Assembly (NCBI GenBank): GCA_002698995.1
Contig: PAAX01000011.1
Coordinates: 62,001-126,000, forward strand
DNA: 64,000 nucleotides
Direction: 5' to 3'
DNA from: Ignavibacteriota bacterium
GTDB taxonomy: Bacteria > Bacteroidota > Ignavibacteria > Ignavibacteriales > Melioribacteraceae
Shown: positions 50,414-59,620 of the stretch, one piece after another
Layout of the letters: each line of letters starts with the position of its first letter
How positions within the stretch are numbered: the stretch's first letter is position 1
Program-made: the position numbers and the translations under genes
Notes under the pieces: generated by a model
Database searches by the model: none
Seen by the model: only the letters and a program-made list of their open reading frames with translations
What the model was told of the DNA's origin: nothing

Positions 50414-52975
50414 CTAATTCTTAATTCGCTTTTTAATTGGTAATGTAAAATATCTCTGCTTATCAAACTGATAAAAAGCATTTGCAACTGCACCCGCAGT
50501 TGGAACTAAACCGATTTCGCCAACTCCCTTTGCGCCGTGCGGACCGATCGGATCAGTTACCTCAACACCAATTACTTCAACTTCCGGCATTTGTCTTGCT
50601 CTTAGAATTCCTAAATCTCTAAAATTTGTACTCATCGGTATTCCGTCTTTCAACACAAGCTCTTCTGAAATTGCATAACCTAATCCCATATGAACCGAGC
50701 CTTCAATTTGTCCTTCGAACAAATTCGGATTAATGATTTTTCCGGCATCGTGCGCTGCAATTACTTTTTCAATCTCTCCGTTATCATCCAGTATAACTAC
50801 TTGAGTTGCATAACTGTAAGAGTAATGAGTAATTATATCTTTATCGGTAGCGCCCGGTTTTGTTGTCCAATCGCAAATCCATTTGCCTTCGTAAATTCTT
50901 CCGCTCAATTCGGATAAATCAGAATTCTCCAAATCTTCTTTTAGTTTTTTTGATGCCTCAATAATTGCATTCCCGACTATTGACGTCGCGCGCGATGCGG
51001 TTGTCATTCCTGCTGTTGCGTTAATTTTTGTATCGACCTTTACTTCAATTATACTCGGATCGATACCGGTTTCATTGCACAAAAATTGAACAGCCATTGT
51101 GTTTACGCCCTGCCCCATTTCCGTCCAGCCGTGATTAAGTATAACTTTATTCTTAGATACAATTTCAATTTTCACAACACCGTCATCAGGCATTCCGTTT
51201 CCGATTCCTGTGTTTTTAATTCCGCAGGCAATGCCGGCATAATTTGCATTATAGAATTGATCTTTAACCGCAAGCAATGTTTCTCTTACGCCCGTTCCCC
51301 CTTTTAATATTTGTCCGGTTGAAGCAACTCCGCCATCAACTAATGCATTATTATATCTAAATTGCCATCTATCAAATCCGCCTTGTTCGCAGAGATCGTC
51401 TATGCAGTTTTCAATAGCGAATGTAACTTGGTTGACTCCGAAGCCACGCATTGCACCACATGGGATATTATTTGTATATACTGCTTTACTAACTATATCG
51501 GCATTAGGAATTGAATAAGCTCCGGTTGCGTGTCCGGCAGCTCTTTCCAAAACTTTCATTCCTACTGAAGCATAAGCTCCTGTATCTCCAATTATATCGG
51601 CTTTAATTGCTGTCAGCATTCCGTCTTTATCGCAAGCTAATGTATAATCCATTATTAGCGGATGACGTTTAGGATGCATACGAACTGATTCATCTCTATT
51701 TAGCTTTACTTTGACTGGTTTATCAAGAAGAAATGCACAGAGTGCTGCGTGATGCTGAACGGATAAATCTTCTTTGCCGCCGAATCCGCCGCCGTTGGGA
51801 ACAAGAATAACCCTAACCTTTTCTTCAGGAAGATTGAGTACTTTCGCAATTTGTTTTCTGTCCTCGTAAACACCCTGTCCTTGTGAGAGAATTTCAACTC
51901 CGCCCTCTTCAGGTTTTGCAACCGAACATTCGGTTTCTATGTAACCGTGTTCAATTATTTGTGTCGTATATCTTCCTTTCGATACAAATGGAGATTCATT
52001 AATTGCTTTGTCGGTATCGCCCCGATGAATTTCCGTCGTTGATAAAATATTTCCAGTTGAATGAATTTGAGGCGCATCATTTTTAATTGCTTCGAAAGGA
52101 TCAGTTACCGGTTTTAAAACTTCGTATTCAACTTTGATGAGTTTTGCAGCTTCTCGTGCAATTGCTTCAGTTTTGGCTACTGCAACAGCCAATACATCTC
52201 CGATATATCTAGTTTCTTCTTCTACATCAATCATCATCGGCCAATCATGCACAATCAAGCCTGTATTTCTTGTGCCGGGAATATCTTTTGCAGTTACAAT
52301 TTTTTCTACACCATCTAGTTTTTCTGCTTTTGTAATATCAATCGATAAAACCTTTGCTCTTGGGTGATCAGTGAACTTTAATGCACCGTAAACCATGCCT
52401 TCTAACTTTACATCTTCAACGTATGGGCTGAATCCAAGAACCATATTTTCAGAATTATATTTAGGATATCTTTTACCGACGCCTGTTTGCTTTATTTCGG
52501 GTTTTGGTATTTCTTTTAATTCGCGAATCGCTTCTGCAGAGTATTCAACAGAATCTATTATTTTTTTATAACCGGTACATCGGCAAATGTTTGATTGTAA
52601 TCCCGTAGCAATTTCAGTTCGAGTTGGATTTGGTTTCTTCTTCAGTAGTGCAACCGACTGCATTACAATTCCGGGGATACAAAAACCGCACTGCACTCCA
52701 CTTTTCTCTACAAATGCATTTGTGAATACTCGTTTTGTGTAATCATCTAATCCATCGGGAGTTACAATTTCTTTTCCTTCCAAGCGCTCCATAAAAGTTG
52801 TGCAGGATAATCTACCTTTACCATCTATTAAAACCGAGCAGGCTCCGCATCCACCTTGAGGCGAGCAGCCGTCCTTTACTGTTGTTATTCCTTCTTCGTT
52901 ACGGAGATAACTCAGCAGTGACTGTTTTGGATCGCCGTTGTATTCTTTTTCAATTCCGTTTAGGTAAAATTTCAT
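50414..52975 (-). CDS. Fused molybdenum hydroxylase, selenium-dependent xanthine dehydrogenase type
   Basis: An 853-residue protein from ATG 52975 (GGA upstream; TTG 52987 would add four residues). The N-terminus is a two-cluster 2Fe-2S domain: Cys37, Cys42, Cys45 and Cys57, then QCGFCIPG and SNICRCTGYKK. It is fused directly to the molybdopterin-binding domains with NGGGFGGKEDL, VLERAAGHATG, AMRGFGVNQ and the catalytic Glu in GAKGVGEIGL near the end. There is no FAD domain. This is the layout of the selenium-dependent xanthine/purine hydroxylases that travel with YgfK and SsnA. Selenium would be a labile cofactor ligand, not selenocysteine, so it cannot be seen in sequence. Confidence 0.87.
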   Translation of the reverse strand: MKFYLNGIEKEYNGDPKQSLLSYLRNEEGITTVKDGCSPQGGCGACSVLIDGKGRLSCTTFMERLEGKEIVTPDGLDDYTKRVFTNAFVEKSGVQCGFCIPGIVMQSVALLKKKPNPTRTEIATGLQSNICRCTGYKKIIDSVEYSAEAIRELKEIPKPEIKQTGVGKRYPKYNSENMVLGFSPYVEDVKLEGMVYGALKFTDHPRAKVLSIDITKAEKLDGVEKIVTAKDIPGTRNTGLIVHDWPMMIDVEEETRYIGDVLAVAVAKTEAIAREAAKLIKVEYEVLKPVTDPFEAIKNDAPQIHSTGNILSTTEIHRGDTDKAINESPFVSKGRYTTQIIEHGYIETECSVAKPEEGGVEILSQGQGVYEDRKQIAKVLNLPEEKVRVILVPNGGGFGGKEDLSVQHHAALCAFLLDKPVKVKLNRDESVRMHPKRHPLIMDYTLACDKDGMLTAIKADIIGDTGAYASVGMKVLERAAGHATGAYSIPNADIVSKAVYTNNIPCGAMRGFGVNQVTFAIENCIDDLCEQGGFDRWQFRYNNALVDGGVASTGQILKGGTGVRETLLAVKDQFYNANYAGIACGIKNTGIGNGMPDDGVVKIEIVSKNKVILNHGWTEMGQGVNTMAVQFLCNETGIDPSIIEVKVDTKINATAGMTTASRATSIVGNAIIEASKKLKEDLENSDLSELSGRIYEGKWICDWTTKPGATDKDIITHYSYSYATQVVILDDNGEIEKVIAAHDAGKIINPNLFEGQIEGSVHMGLGYAISEELVLKDGIPMSTNFRDLGILRARQMPEVEVIGVEVTDPIGPHGAKGVGEIGLVPTAGAVANAFYQFDKQRYFTLPIKKRIKN

Positions 52976-53030
52976 TTTGTTTTCCAATATTATATAAAAT
53001 CCTTGAAACGGTTAAATAACTTTGTTTTTA

Positions 53031-53058
53031 TTAACCCACGACTTAAATCGCGTGTTAA
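53031..53058 (-). repeat. Degenerate palindrome, family A second copy
   Basis: TTAACCCACGA and TCGCGTGTTAA pair imperfectly around CTTAAA. With the upstream ACGGTTA it resembles the 43093-43118 palindrome region over about 60 bases. It lies in the gap between the XDH and YgfK genes. Confidence 0.7.
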
Positions 53059-53085
53059 TGGAACACAATAATAAATGTAACTATT

Positions 53086-56000
53086 TTAATGTTTTATAAA
53101 TGTCTTTTCTAAATTTATCATGTAATAGTACATCTCAATAATTTTACTGGTGTTTAGTTGTTTGTTGTGATCAAACTTTTTCAAAACATTAATTGGATTC
53201 ATTTCCAAATCAAATGTCGATTCAAAATATTTATCATTGTAAAGAAGTATATCATCGTTAAAAACCAATTCAAGTATTTCATCATCTTCTTTATAAATTA
53301 ATTTATTTCCTTCAAGCAAATACCCTTTGCTGATTTCGTTGAAGCTTTCTTTACTTAATGCAAATTTGGGTTTTACTTTATAAGGCGCTCCGCTTGTTGG
53401 ACAAAATGTATCGCAGTTTCCGCACTCGTTACAAAAATCGTTTATGTTGATTATCTGATACTTTTGGTTGACTTCAAACTCATCCCAACTCGTTATTTTA
53501 TAATCGCCATTCTCAAAATTGATCTGAGGATATTTCTTTTTGAAAGGGGCGATTTCATAATAAACGTTTGCGAGATTCGGGCAAACACTTACGCATATAT
53601 TACATATTTCATCACAGTAAAGACAGCGTAAGGCTTCTTCAACTGCTGTTGCTTCATCCATTACCGGGTTAACTAAATCGAATGAATTACGCTGCTCTAA
53701 TGGTATAGATTGTAAATCCTTTCCATAAACTCGATGAGATAATTTATGCTGATAATTTTTTAAATCAATCTTCTCAAGATCAGGTTTTAATGTTTTATAT
53801 TCCTGCTCAATCTTTGATAAAATTATTTTTGCTGCATCTTTGCCGTCGCCAATTGCATTGATTAATGAATCCGCTCCACGAACTGCATCGCCGCCGGCAA
53901 AAACGTTTTTAATTTCCGTTTCTTTAGTGTGTGAATTCACTTCCAGTTTTTTATTCGGAAGAAAATCTAAATTTACTTCTTGTCCAATTGCTGTTATAAT
54001 CGAATCAAACTCCAGTTCATAATCGGAGTTTGGGATTTCAACCGGGCGTCTTCTTCCCGATTCGTCTTCATCGCCGAGTTTCATCTTTATACAAGTTAAT
54101 CTAAGTCTATCATCAACTTTTTCAATTTTCTTCGGTGTAGTTAGTTCAACAACATTAATTCCTTCATGAATCAATTCTTCAATTTCTTCTTTGTCGGCGG
54201 GCATTTCGTTGACTGTTCTTCTGTAGAGCAGCGTTACGCCTTCACCGCCGTTTACCAATCTTTGTGCTGTTCGTGCTGCATCCATCGCAGAGTTTCCACC
54301 GCCGATTACTGCTGCACTTTTACCGAGGTTTATGTTTTCACCAAGTTTTATCTTTTCTAAAAATTTAATTTGATCAAAAACGTTTTTGCTATCTTCTCCG
54401 TCAATCTCAAGTTTCTTTCCTTTCTGTGCACCGATTCCCAAATAAACATAATCAAATTTCTTTCTGATTTCGTCAAAGTAATCTTTAGTTATTGTTCGAT
54501 TATAATGTATCTTAACTCCGAGTGACTCGATATTTTTTACATCGAGTTCCAAAAGCATATCGTCTATTCTAAACTTTGGAATAGTCGAAGATGCCATTCC
54601 TCCACCGAAACCGTGTGCTTCGAAAACTTCTACATTCACTCCTTCCAGCGCTAAAAAATAAGCTGCTGAAAGCCCGGAAGGACCGGCTCCGATTACTGCA
54701 ACTTTTTTAATAATACTTTTTGAAGAATGTTTATCAAAATGATTTGATTCTTTCTCAGCGGCAAATCTTTTTAACTCTCTTATTAAAAGAGAATTATCGA
54801 TATTCATTCGTGTGCACTTTGCTTGGCATAGATGATCGCAAACCATTCCCGTTATATTCGGCAGTGGATTTTCTCTAACAATTGTTTCGTATGCAGCAGT
54901 ATTATTTTTATTGCTGATATGATATAAATATTCCGGTACATCTTGATCAATAGCACAGGCTTCAACACAAGGTGGATGAATGCAATCAAGTTCGGTTAAC
55001 TCTCTGTTTGTTTTAACGTTTTGATGTTTTGCGTGAGATTTTTTGTAACGATTATCATTTTTTACAGATACAGCATAGTTATTTAAATTCTCAAGTACAG
55101 CTGACTGTAAATCTTCTTTACTGTTTTTACTTAGGATAAACTCGTCAATAGTCGAAGCATTCGCTTTATTCATTTCTGATTGAAGGTTTGACAAATATTG
55201 TGGAAGACGTGAATAACCACCGGGTCGCAGTAAATCCGAGCAGACGGTAACCGGTGTCAGGTTACAGGCAACAATGTCAGCAAAGTTAAAAGCATCAGCA
55301 CCACCGGAAAATGAAAGATCTAATTTCCCTTGATATTCATTTTGAAGTAATGCAGCCACGTTAACAGTGAGCGGATGAAGTGATCTCCCGCTCATATAAA
55401 CCATCTTTTGATCATTTGGTAACATTTGAGAGGGATTTAACGACTCAAGTGTGTTTGTTAATTTTAAACCAAACTCAACATTGTTTGCTTGTGCACAATT
55501 AAGAAGTTCATTTATAAGATTCTTTGCATCATTGAATTTCAAATCGTGTTCAAATGCTTCATCCGGAATTGTTATTTTATAAGCAAGCTTGTCGTTTAAG
55601 ATTTCTCTTAATTTTTCCTTGCCGAGAATTGTCGGATTTAATTTTACTGCCGTGTGAAATTTATATTCATTCATCAGATGTTTTGCTATTGCTTCAATTT
55701 CATCGGGGGGACAACCGTGCATCGTTGAAAGGGTGACATTATTACTAATCTCGTGTGGGATTTTTATATCGGTTATACGCGGGTAAATCATTTTCAACTT
55801 TTCAATTTTATTTTCAATCTCACTCGAAGCATCTTTCATCTTACACAAAAATGAATCAACTTTTTTACTTTTGATTCCTTTTAAATCATAACCAACGCTT
55901 ATATTGAATATCGTTTCAAAATCATACTGAAATTTATCGCAAAGTATGTGAAGTAAAATCCAAGCATCGATATATTGATCGAGACTCTCTTCAATTTTCA

Positions 56001-56340
56001 ATTCTTGAGACCATTCGCAGTTATAACCTTCATCATACATATCGATACAAGGTTTTGCGACTTCAATTTCGTCAAGCACTTGAACTGTTTTCAATTCGAT
56101 ATAACGAGCACCGAATAACCAAGACAAGACAATATTTTGCGAGAGCTGTGTGTGCGGACCGGCTGCAACTCCAAGCGGTGCGGCAAGCGGCTGATTATAT
56201 CTTTTTACTTTGAACGGATCGTTTGCATCTGGTTTAAAAATTAGATCATTGTAGTAACCGAAAGTTTTTCCTTCTTTCTCTTCGGTCAGTATCCATTTCA
56301 GTACTTTATCAATTGAATAGATGTGTAATTTATCTTGCAT
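53086..56340 (-). CDS. ygfK: YgfK-type flavo-iron-sulfur oxidoreductase
   Basis: A 1084-residue multidomain protein. Residues about 1-400 resemble a dihydroorotate-dehydrogenase-like barrel (PLGVAAGPHTQLSQN, ELKTVQVLD, LSTMHGCPPDEI). Then comes a GltD-like module with the Cys cluster CIHPPCVEACAIDQDVPEY ... CDHLCQAKCTR, FAD motif VIGAGPSGLSAAYF (about 545-560), NADPH motif VIGGGNSAMDAART and FAGGDAVRGADSLI. A C-terminal 4Fe-4S part has CDEICNICVSVCP and CNECGNCDTFCP. E. coli YgfK was named a selenate reductase subunit, but in purine clusters it more plausibly supplies or accepts electrons for a purine-derived substrate. It is 5 nt after xdhC. Confidence 0.92.
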   Translation of the reverse strand: MQDKLHIYSIDKVLKWILTEEKEGKTFGYYNDLIFKPDANDPFKVKRYNQPLAAPLGVAAGPHTQLSQNIVLSWLFGARYIELKTVQVLDEIEVAKPCIDMYDEGYNCEWSQELKIEESLDQYIDAWILLHILCDKFQYDFETIFNISVGYDLKGIKSKKVDSFLCKMKDASSEIENKIEKLKMIYPRITDIKIPHEISNNVTLSTMHGCPPDEIEAIAKHLMNEYKFHTAVKLNPTILGKEKLREILNDKLAYKITIPDEAFEHDLKFNDAKNLINELLNCAQANNVEFGLKLTNTLESLNPSQMLPNDQKMVYMSGRSLHPLTVNVAALLQNEYQGKLDLSFSGGADAFNFADIVACNLTPVTVCSDLLRPGGYSRLPQYLSNLQSEMNKANASTIDEFILSKNSKEDLQSAVLENLNNYAVSVKNDNRYKKSHAKHQNVKTNRELTELDCIHPPCVEACAIDQDVPEYLYHISNKNNTAAYETIVRENPLPNITGMVCDHLCQAKCTRMNIDNSLLIRELKRFAAEKESNHFDKHSSKSIIKKVAVIGAGPSGLSAAYFLALEGVNVEVFEAHGFGGGMASSTIPKFRIDDMLLELDVKNIESLGVKIHYNRTITKDYFDEIRKKFDYVYLGIGAQKGKKLEIDGEDSKNVFDQIKFLEKIKLGENINLGKSAAVIGGGNSAMDAARTAQRLVNGGEGVTLLYRRTVNEMPADKEEIEELIHEGINVVELTTPKKIEKVDDRLRLTCIKMKLGDEDESGRRRPVEIPNSDYELEFDSIITAIGQEVNLDFLPNKKLEVNSHTKETEIKNVFAGGDAVRGADSLINAIGDGKDAAKIILSKIEQEYKTLKPDLEKIDLKNYQHKLSHRVYGKDLQSIPLEQRNSFDLVNPVMDEATAVEEALRCLYCDEICNICVSVCPNLANVYYEIAPFKKKYPQINFENGDYKITSWDEFEVNQKYQIININDFCNECGNCDTFCPTSGAPYKVKPKFALSKESFNEISKGYLLEGNKLIYKEDDEILELVFNDDILLYNDKYFESTFDLEMNPINVLKKFDHNKQLNTSKIIEMYYYMINLEKTFIKH

Positions 56341-56345
56341 AAGAT

Positions 56346-57308
56346 TTATTCTTCTTTCCGTTTTATACTTATTATTTCCGCTGCAATGCTTACTGCGATT
56401 TCTTCCGGAGTCTCGGCTTCAATTTCCAATCCTATTGGTGTGTGAACTTTATCAAAGAGTTTTTTATCTAAACCATCTTTGACAAGATTGTTAAACACTG
56501 TTTTAATTTTCCGAGCGCTTCCCATCATACCAATGTAATTTAGATCCAAGTTAATTACGGAACCCAACGCCTCTTTATCTCCCATATGCATCGGTGTTAC
56601 AATAATTGCATAAGATTTGCTTCCTTCTTTTATAAATTGATTTACATCCTTATAATCGGTTATAATTTTTTCATCTGCATAAGTGTTTTGATTCATAGTA
56701 AAAACATCCTCGCGGTGATCAAATACAACAACATAAAATCCGATGAACTTCATAATTTGTGAAACCGCCAAACCAACGTGTCCCCCGCCGATTATATAAG
56801 CAGTATCCGTAAAACCGATATTCTCTTTGTAGATATAATCAGTGTCATTTTCGTAATTGAAAGTACAATCATCTTTTTGAGATTGGGAGGAATCATAATC
56901 AAACAAGTTATATGATAATTTTAATAATCCGTTCTCACGTTTATTGAGATTCTCTAATATTTTATCAACCGAGTTAATTTCATTAAATGTTAGTAACGAA
57001 AAAATGATGGTTTGATATCCACCGCAGATTAAACCGGATTCTTCAAGATCTGTTTTAGGGGAATGCTGTAATCTTTTAATTTGTTTTTCTTCTTTCCCGG
57101 AAAGAAGTTCAAACCCATAATCAATTAACTGTTTCTCCATTATCCCGCCGCCGACAGTTCCAATTGTTGAACCGTTGGGTGTTAAAAGCATTTTAAAACC
57201 TTGTCTGCCGGGAGAATGATTTGAAGAATCAGTTACGGTTAAAAGGAGAACTTTATCATATTCGTTTATATTATCTCTCGCAAATTGCCAGAATCTTTTT
57301 TCATTCAA
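56346..57308 (-). CDS. xdhC: XdhC/CoxI-family molybdenum hydroxylase maturation protein
   Basis: A 320-residue protein with the XdhC N-terminal motif DSSNHSPGRQGFKMLL (about residues 27-42), GTVGGGIMEKQL (about 50-61) and CGGYQTI, then a Rossmann C-domain YIIGGGHVGLAVSQI (about 170-184), TPMHMGDKEAL, YIGMMGSARK and PIGLEIEAETPEEIAVSIAAEI. XdhC-type proteins bind molybdopterin and insert a sulfido (or selenido) ligand during cofactor maturation. It lies between ygfK and xdhB, 8 nt after xdhB, so it serves the hydroxylases of this cluster. Confidence 0.93.
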   Translation of the reverse strand: MNEKRFWQFARDNINEYDKVLLLTVTDSSNHSPGRQGFKMLLTPNGSTIGTVGGGIMEKQLIDYGFELLSGKEEKQIKRLQHSPKTDLEESGLICGGYQTIIFSLLTFNEINSVDKILENLNKRENGLLKLSYNLFDYDSSQSQKDDCTFNYENDTDYIYKENIGFTDTAYIIGGGHVGLAVSQIMKFIGFYVVVFDHREDVFTMNQNTYADEKIITDYKDVNQFIKEGSKSYAIIVTPMHMGDKEALGSVINLDLNYIGMMGSARKIKTVFNNLVKDGLDKKLFDKVHTPIGLEIEAETPEEIAVSIAAEIISIKRKEE

Positions 57309-57316
57309 ACTGTCAC

Positions 57317-59620
57317 CTATCCTATTTCGGAAGAAGTAATTTTAGATCTTTCTTTTTCAGTTTTTCTACCTTGATACAATTGCATCAAAGTTTTTTCGTG
57401 TGTAAACGGAGAAGAATATTTCAGATCAACATACGGATTGAAAGCTTTAACAGCATTTGAAATTGCAAAAAATGCTCCAATACCGTACATCAATGGCGGC
57501 TCACCGACTGCTTTTGATTTGAAAGGTCCATAAGGATTTTCCGAATCTTCCAGAAAATATGTTTCAAGTTTTTTTGGTGCGGAATAAATATCGGGCACTT
57601 TATAGGTAGATAATGAATTGGAATTCAGTCTGCCTTTACTGTCCTGCACAAGTTCTTCGACCGTCATCCAGCCGATACCTTGCACGATACCGCCTTCAAC
57701 CTGTCCCAAATCAATTGCGTGGTTTAGAGTTTTACCGTAATCATGAACAACTTTTACTGAATCAATTTCATAAGTGCCGCGAAGACAATCAACCGTTACT
57801 TCAGTAATAGCCGTTCCGTATACGTGATATGCAAACGGGTGACCTTGTTCTTTCTTTTTATCGAAGTGAATATCAGGCGTTGCATAAAATGCTTGAGCCG
57901 TTAAACTAATTCTATGTTGATTTGCTGATCGAATTAATTTATTCCAATCAAGCTCCGTTTCATTTTCGTTGTATAAAATTTTACCGTCAACTAATTCGAT
58001 GTTTTTCTCATCATCTAACTTCAACAACTCTGCCACGTGTTTTTTTAAACGAGCCAAAAGACTATTACAGGCAAAAAGAAGAGCGTTCCCGTTAAGATCG
58101 GCTGCACTGCTTGCAGCTGTCGGTGAAGTGTTTGCAACTCTGGTTGTGTTTGTCGATTCAACTTTTACTTTTACTTTATCGATTGAAAAAACTTTTGAAG
58201 CAATGTTTATCATCTTTTCATTTACGCCCTGTCCCATTTCAACTGCTGCAGTACTTACTGAAACTGAACCATCAGTATATATATGAACTAAAGCGCTTGC
58301 TTGGTTCATCATCGTATTTGTAAACGAAATGCCGAAGCAAACCGGCATAAATGAAATACCTTTTTTCTTTAATATATTTTTGCTGTTAAACTCTTCAACA
58401 GAATTCTTTATTGAATCAAATGAATATCTTGTTACTGCTTCGTTCCAGCATTTTGAAGCATTGACTCTTTTCGCAATCTGACCGTAATAAAATTTACTTC
58501 CTTCAACAAGTAAGTTTTTCTTTTGAATTATGTATGGTTCAATGCCAATTGAAAGTGCTGCTTTGTGTATTGCTGATTCGATTACAAACATACCTTGCGG
58601 TCCGCCGAAACCTCTGAATGCTGTGTTAGGCGGAAGATTTGTTTTGCACGAAATTGCAGTAGCTTTAACGTTTGGTATGAAGTAACTATTTGTAGTATGA
58701 AATAATGTTCTTTCCAAAACTGCGGGAGAAAGATCTGCTGCAGCTCCGGCATTTTGATAGAATGTAACTTCGTATGCAAGAATTTTATAGTCTTTTGATA
58801 AACCGATTTTATAATCGGCAGAGTAAGGATGACGCTTGCCAGTCATCCGCAAATCATCATGACGGTGAAGTATCAACTTGACCGGTTTATTAGTTAATTT
58901 TGCTCCAAGTGCTGCCATCACAGCCCAAGGAGTAGCTTGATCTTCTTTACCGCCGAAAGCACCACCTAATCGTAACACATCAACTTCAACCTGATGCATC
59001 TTTAAATTAAGTACTTTTGCAGCAGTGCTTTGAACCGCAGTCGGTCCTTGCGTTGATGAATAAATTTTAATTCCGCTACCTTCAACCGGAACTGCAACAG
59101 CGCCTTGTGTTTCAAGATACAAATGTTCTTGGCCGCTTATTTCAACTCTATCTTCAATTATATATTCACATCCAGTGAAAGAATTTTCAACATCCCCCAT
59201 AGAAAATATTCTCGGTGGAATTATTAAACTTCCCTTTTCATAAGCATCACGTGGATCTGTGATTGGAGTTAGTTCTTCATATTCAATTTTAATTTTGCTC
59301 TTAGCTTTCTTTGCAATCATTTCAGTTTCAGCAATAACTATTGCGATTGGTTCACCGATAAACTCAACAGTGTCTACTGCGAGTAAATGTTCATCCGGAA
59401 TTATATTACCGATTTGATTTTCACCCGGTATATCTTTGTAAGTAATTATTCTTACAACCCCGGGAACTTTGAGTGCTTCGGATAAATCGAGTTTGGTAAT
59501 TTTACCGTGTGCAATTTTTGAATCAAATACGGATGCATACAATGTACCTTGCGGAACCGGCATATCATCAACAAAAATTGATTCCCCTTTTACGTGTTTT
59601 ATTACATCACTCGATTTCAT
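57317..59620 (-). CDS. xdhB: Xanthine dehydrogenase molybdopterin-binding subunit
   Basis: A 767-residue large subunit with no FeS or FAD domain. Catalytic positions known from bovine XDH can be placed: Glu in RLGGAFGGKEDQ, Arg in VLERTLFHTTN exactly 78 residues later (as for bovine Glu802/Arg880), FRGFGGPQGM, and the proton-abstracting Glu in AVGEPPLMYG near the end. This spacing identifies it as a purine hydroxylase rather than a CO or aldehyde enzyme. The start overlaps xdhA by 4 nt (ATGA), so the subunits are translationally coupled. It is the conventional XDH of the locus, beside the fused 50414 enzyme. Confidence 0.92.
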   Translation of the reverse strand: MKSSDVIKHVKGESIFVDDMPVPQGTLYASVFDSKIAHGKITKLDLSEALKVPGVVRIITYKDIPGENQIGNIIPDEHLLAVDTVEFIGEPIAIVIAETEMIAKKAKSKIKIEYEELTPITDPRDAYEKGSLIIPPRIFSMGDVENSFTGCEYIIEDRVEISGQEHLYLETQGAVAVPVEGSGIKIYSSTQGPTAVQSTAAKVLNLKMHQVEVDVLRLGGAFGGKEDQATPWAVMAALGAKLTNKPVKLILHRHDDLRMTGKRHPYSADYKIGLSKDYKILAYEVTFYQNAGAAADLSPAVLERTLFHTTNSYFIPNVKATAISCKTNLPPNTAFRGFGGPQGMFVIESAIHKAALSIGIEPYIIQKKNLLVEGSKFYYGQIAKRVNASKCWNEAVTRYSFDSIKNSVEEFNSKNILKKKGISFMPVCFGISFTNTMMNQASALVHIYTDGSVSVSTAAVEMGQGVNEKMINIASKVFSIDKVKVKVESTNTTRVANTSPTAASSAADLNGNALLFACNSLLARLKKHVAELLKLDDEKNIELVDGKILYNENETELDWNKLIRSANQHRISLTAQAFYATPDIHFDKKKEQGHPFAYHVYGTAITEVTVDCLRGTYEIDSVKVVHDYGKTLNHAIDLGQVEGGIVQGIGWMTVEELVQDSKGRLNSNSLSTYKVPDIYSAPKKLETYFLEDSENPYGPFKSKAVGEPPLMYGIGAFFAISNAVKAFNPYVDLKYSSPFTHEKTLMQLYQGRKTEKERSKITSSEIG

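Noticed and set aside
53086-56340. Literal annotation as selenate reductase
   Set aside because: The name derives from an E. coli phenotype. No selenate-reductase molybdopterin domain is present, and the gene context indicates purine metabolism.
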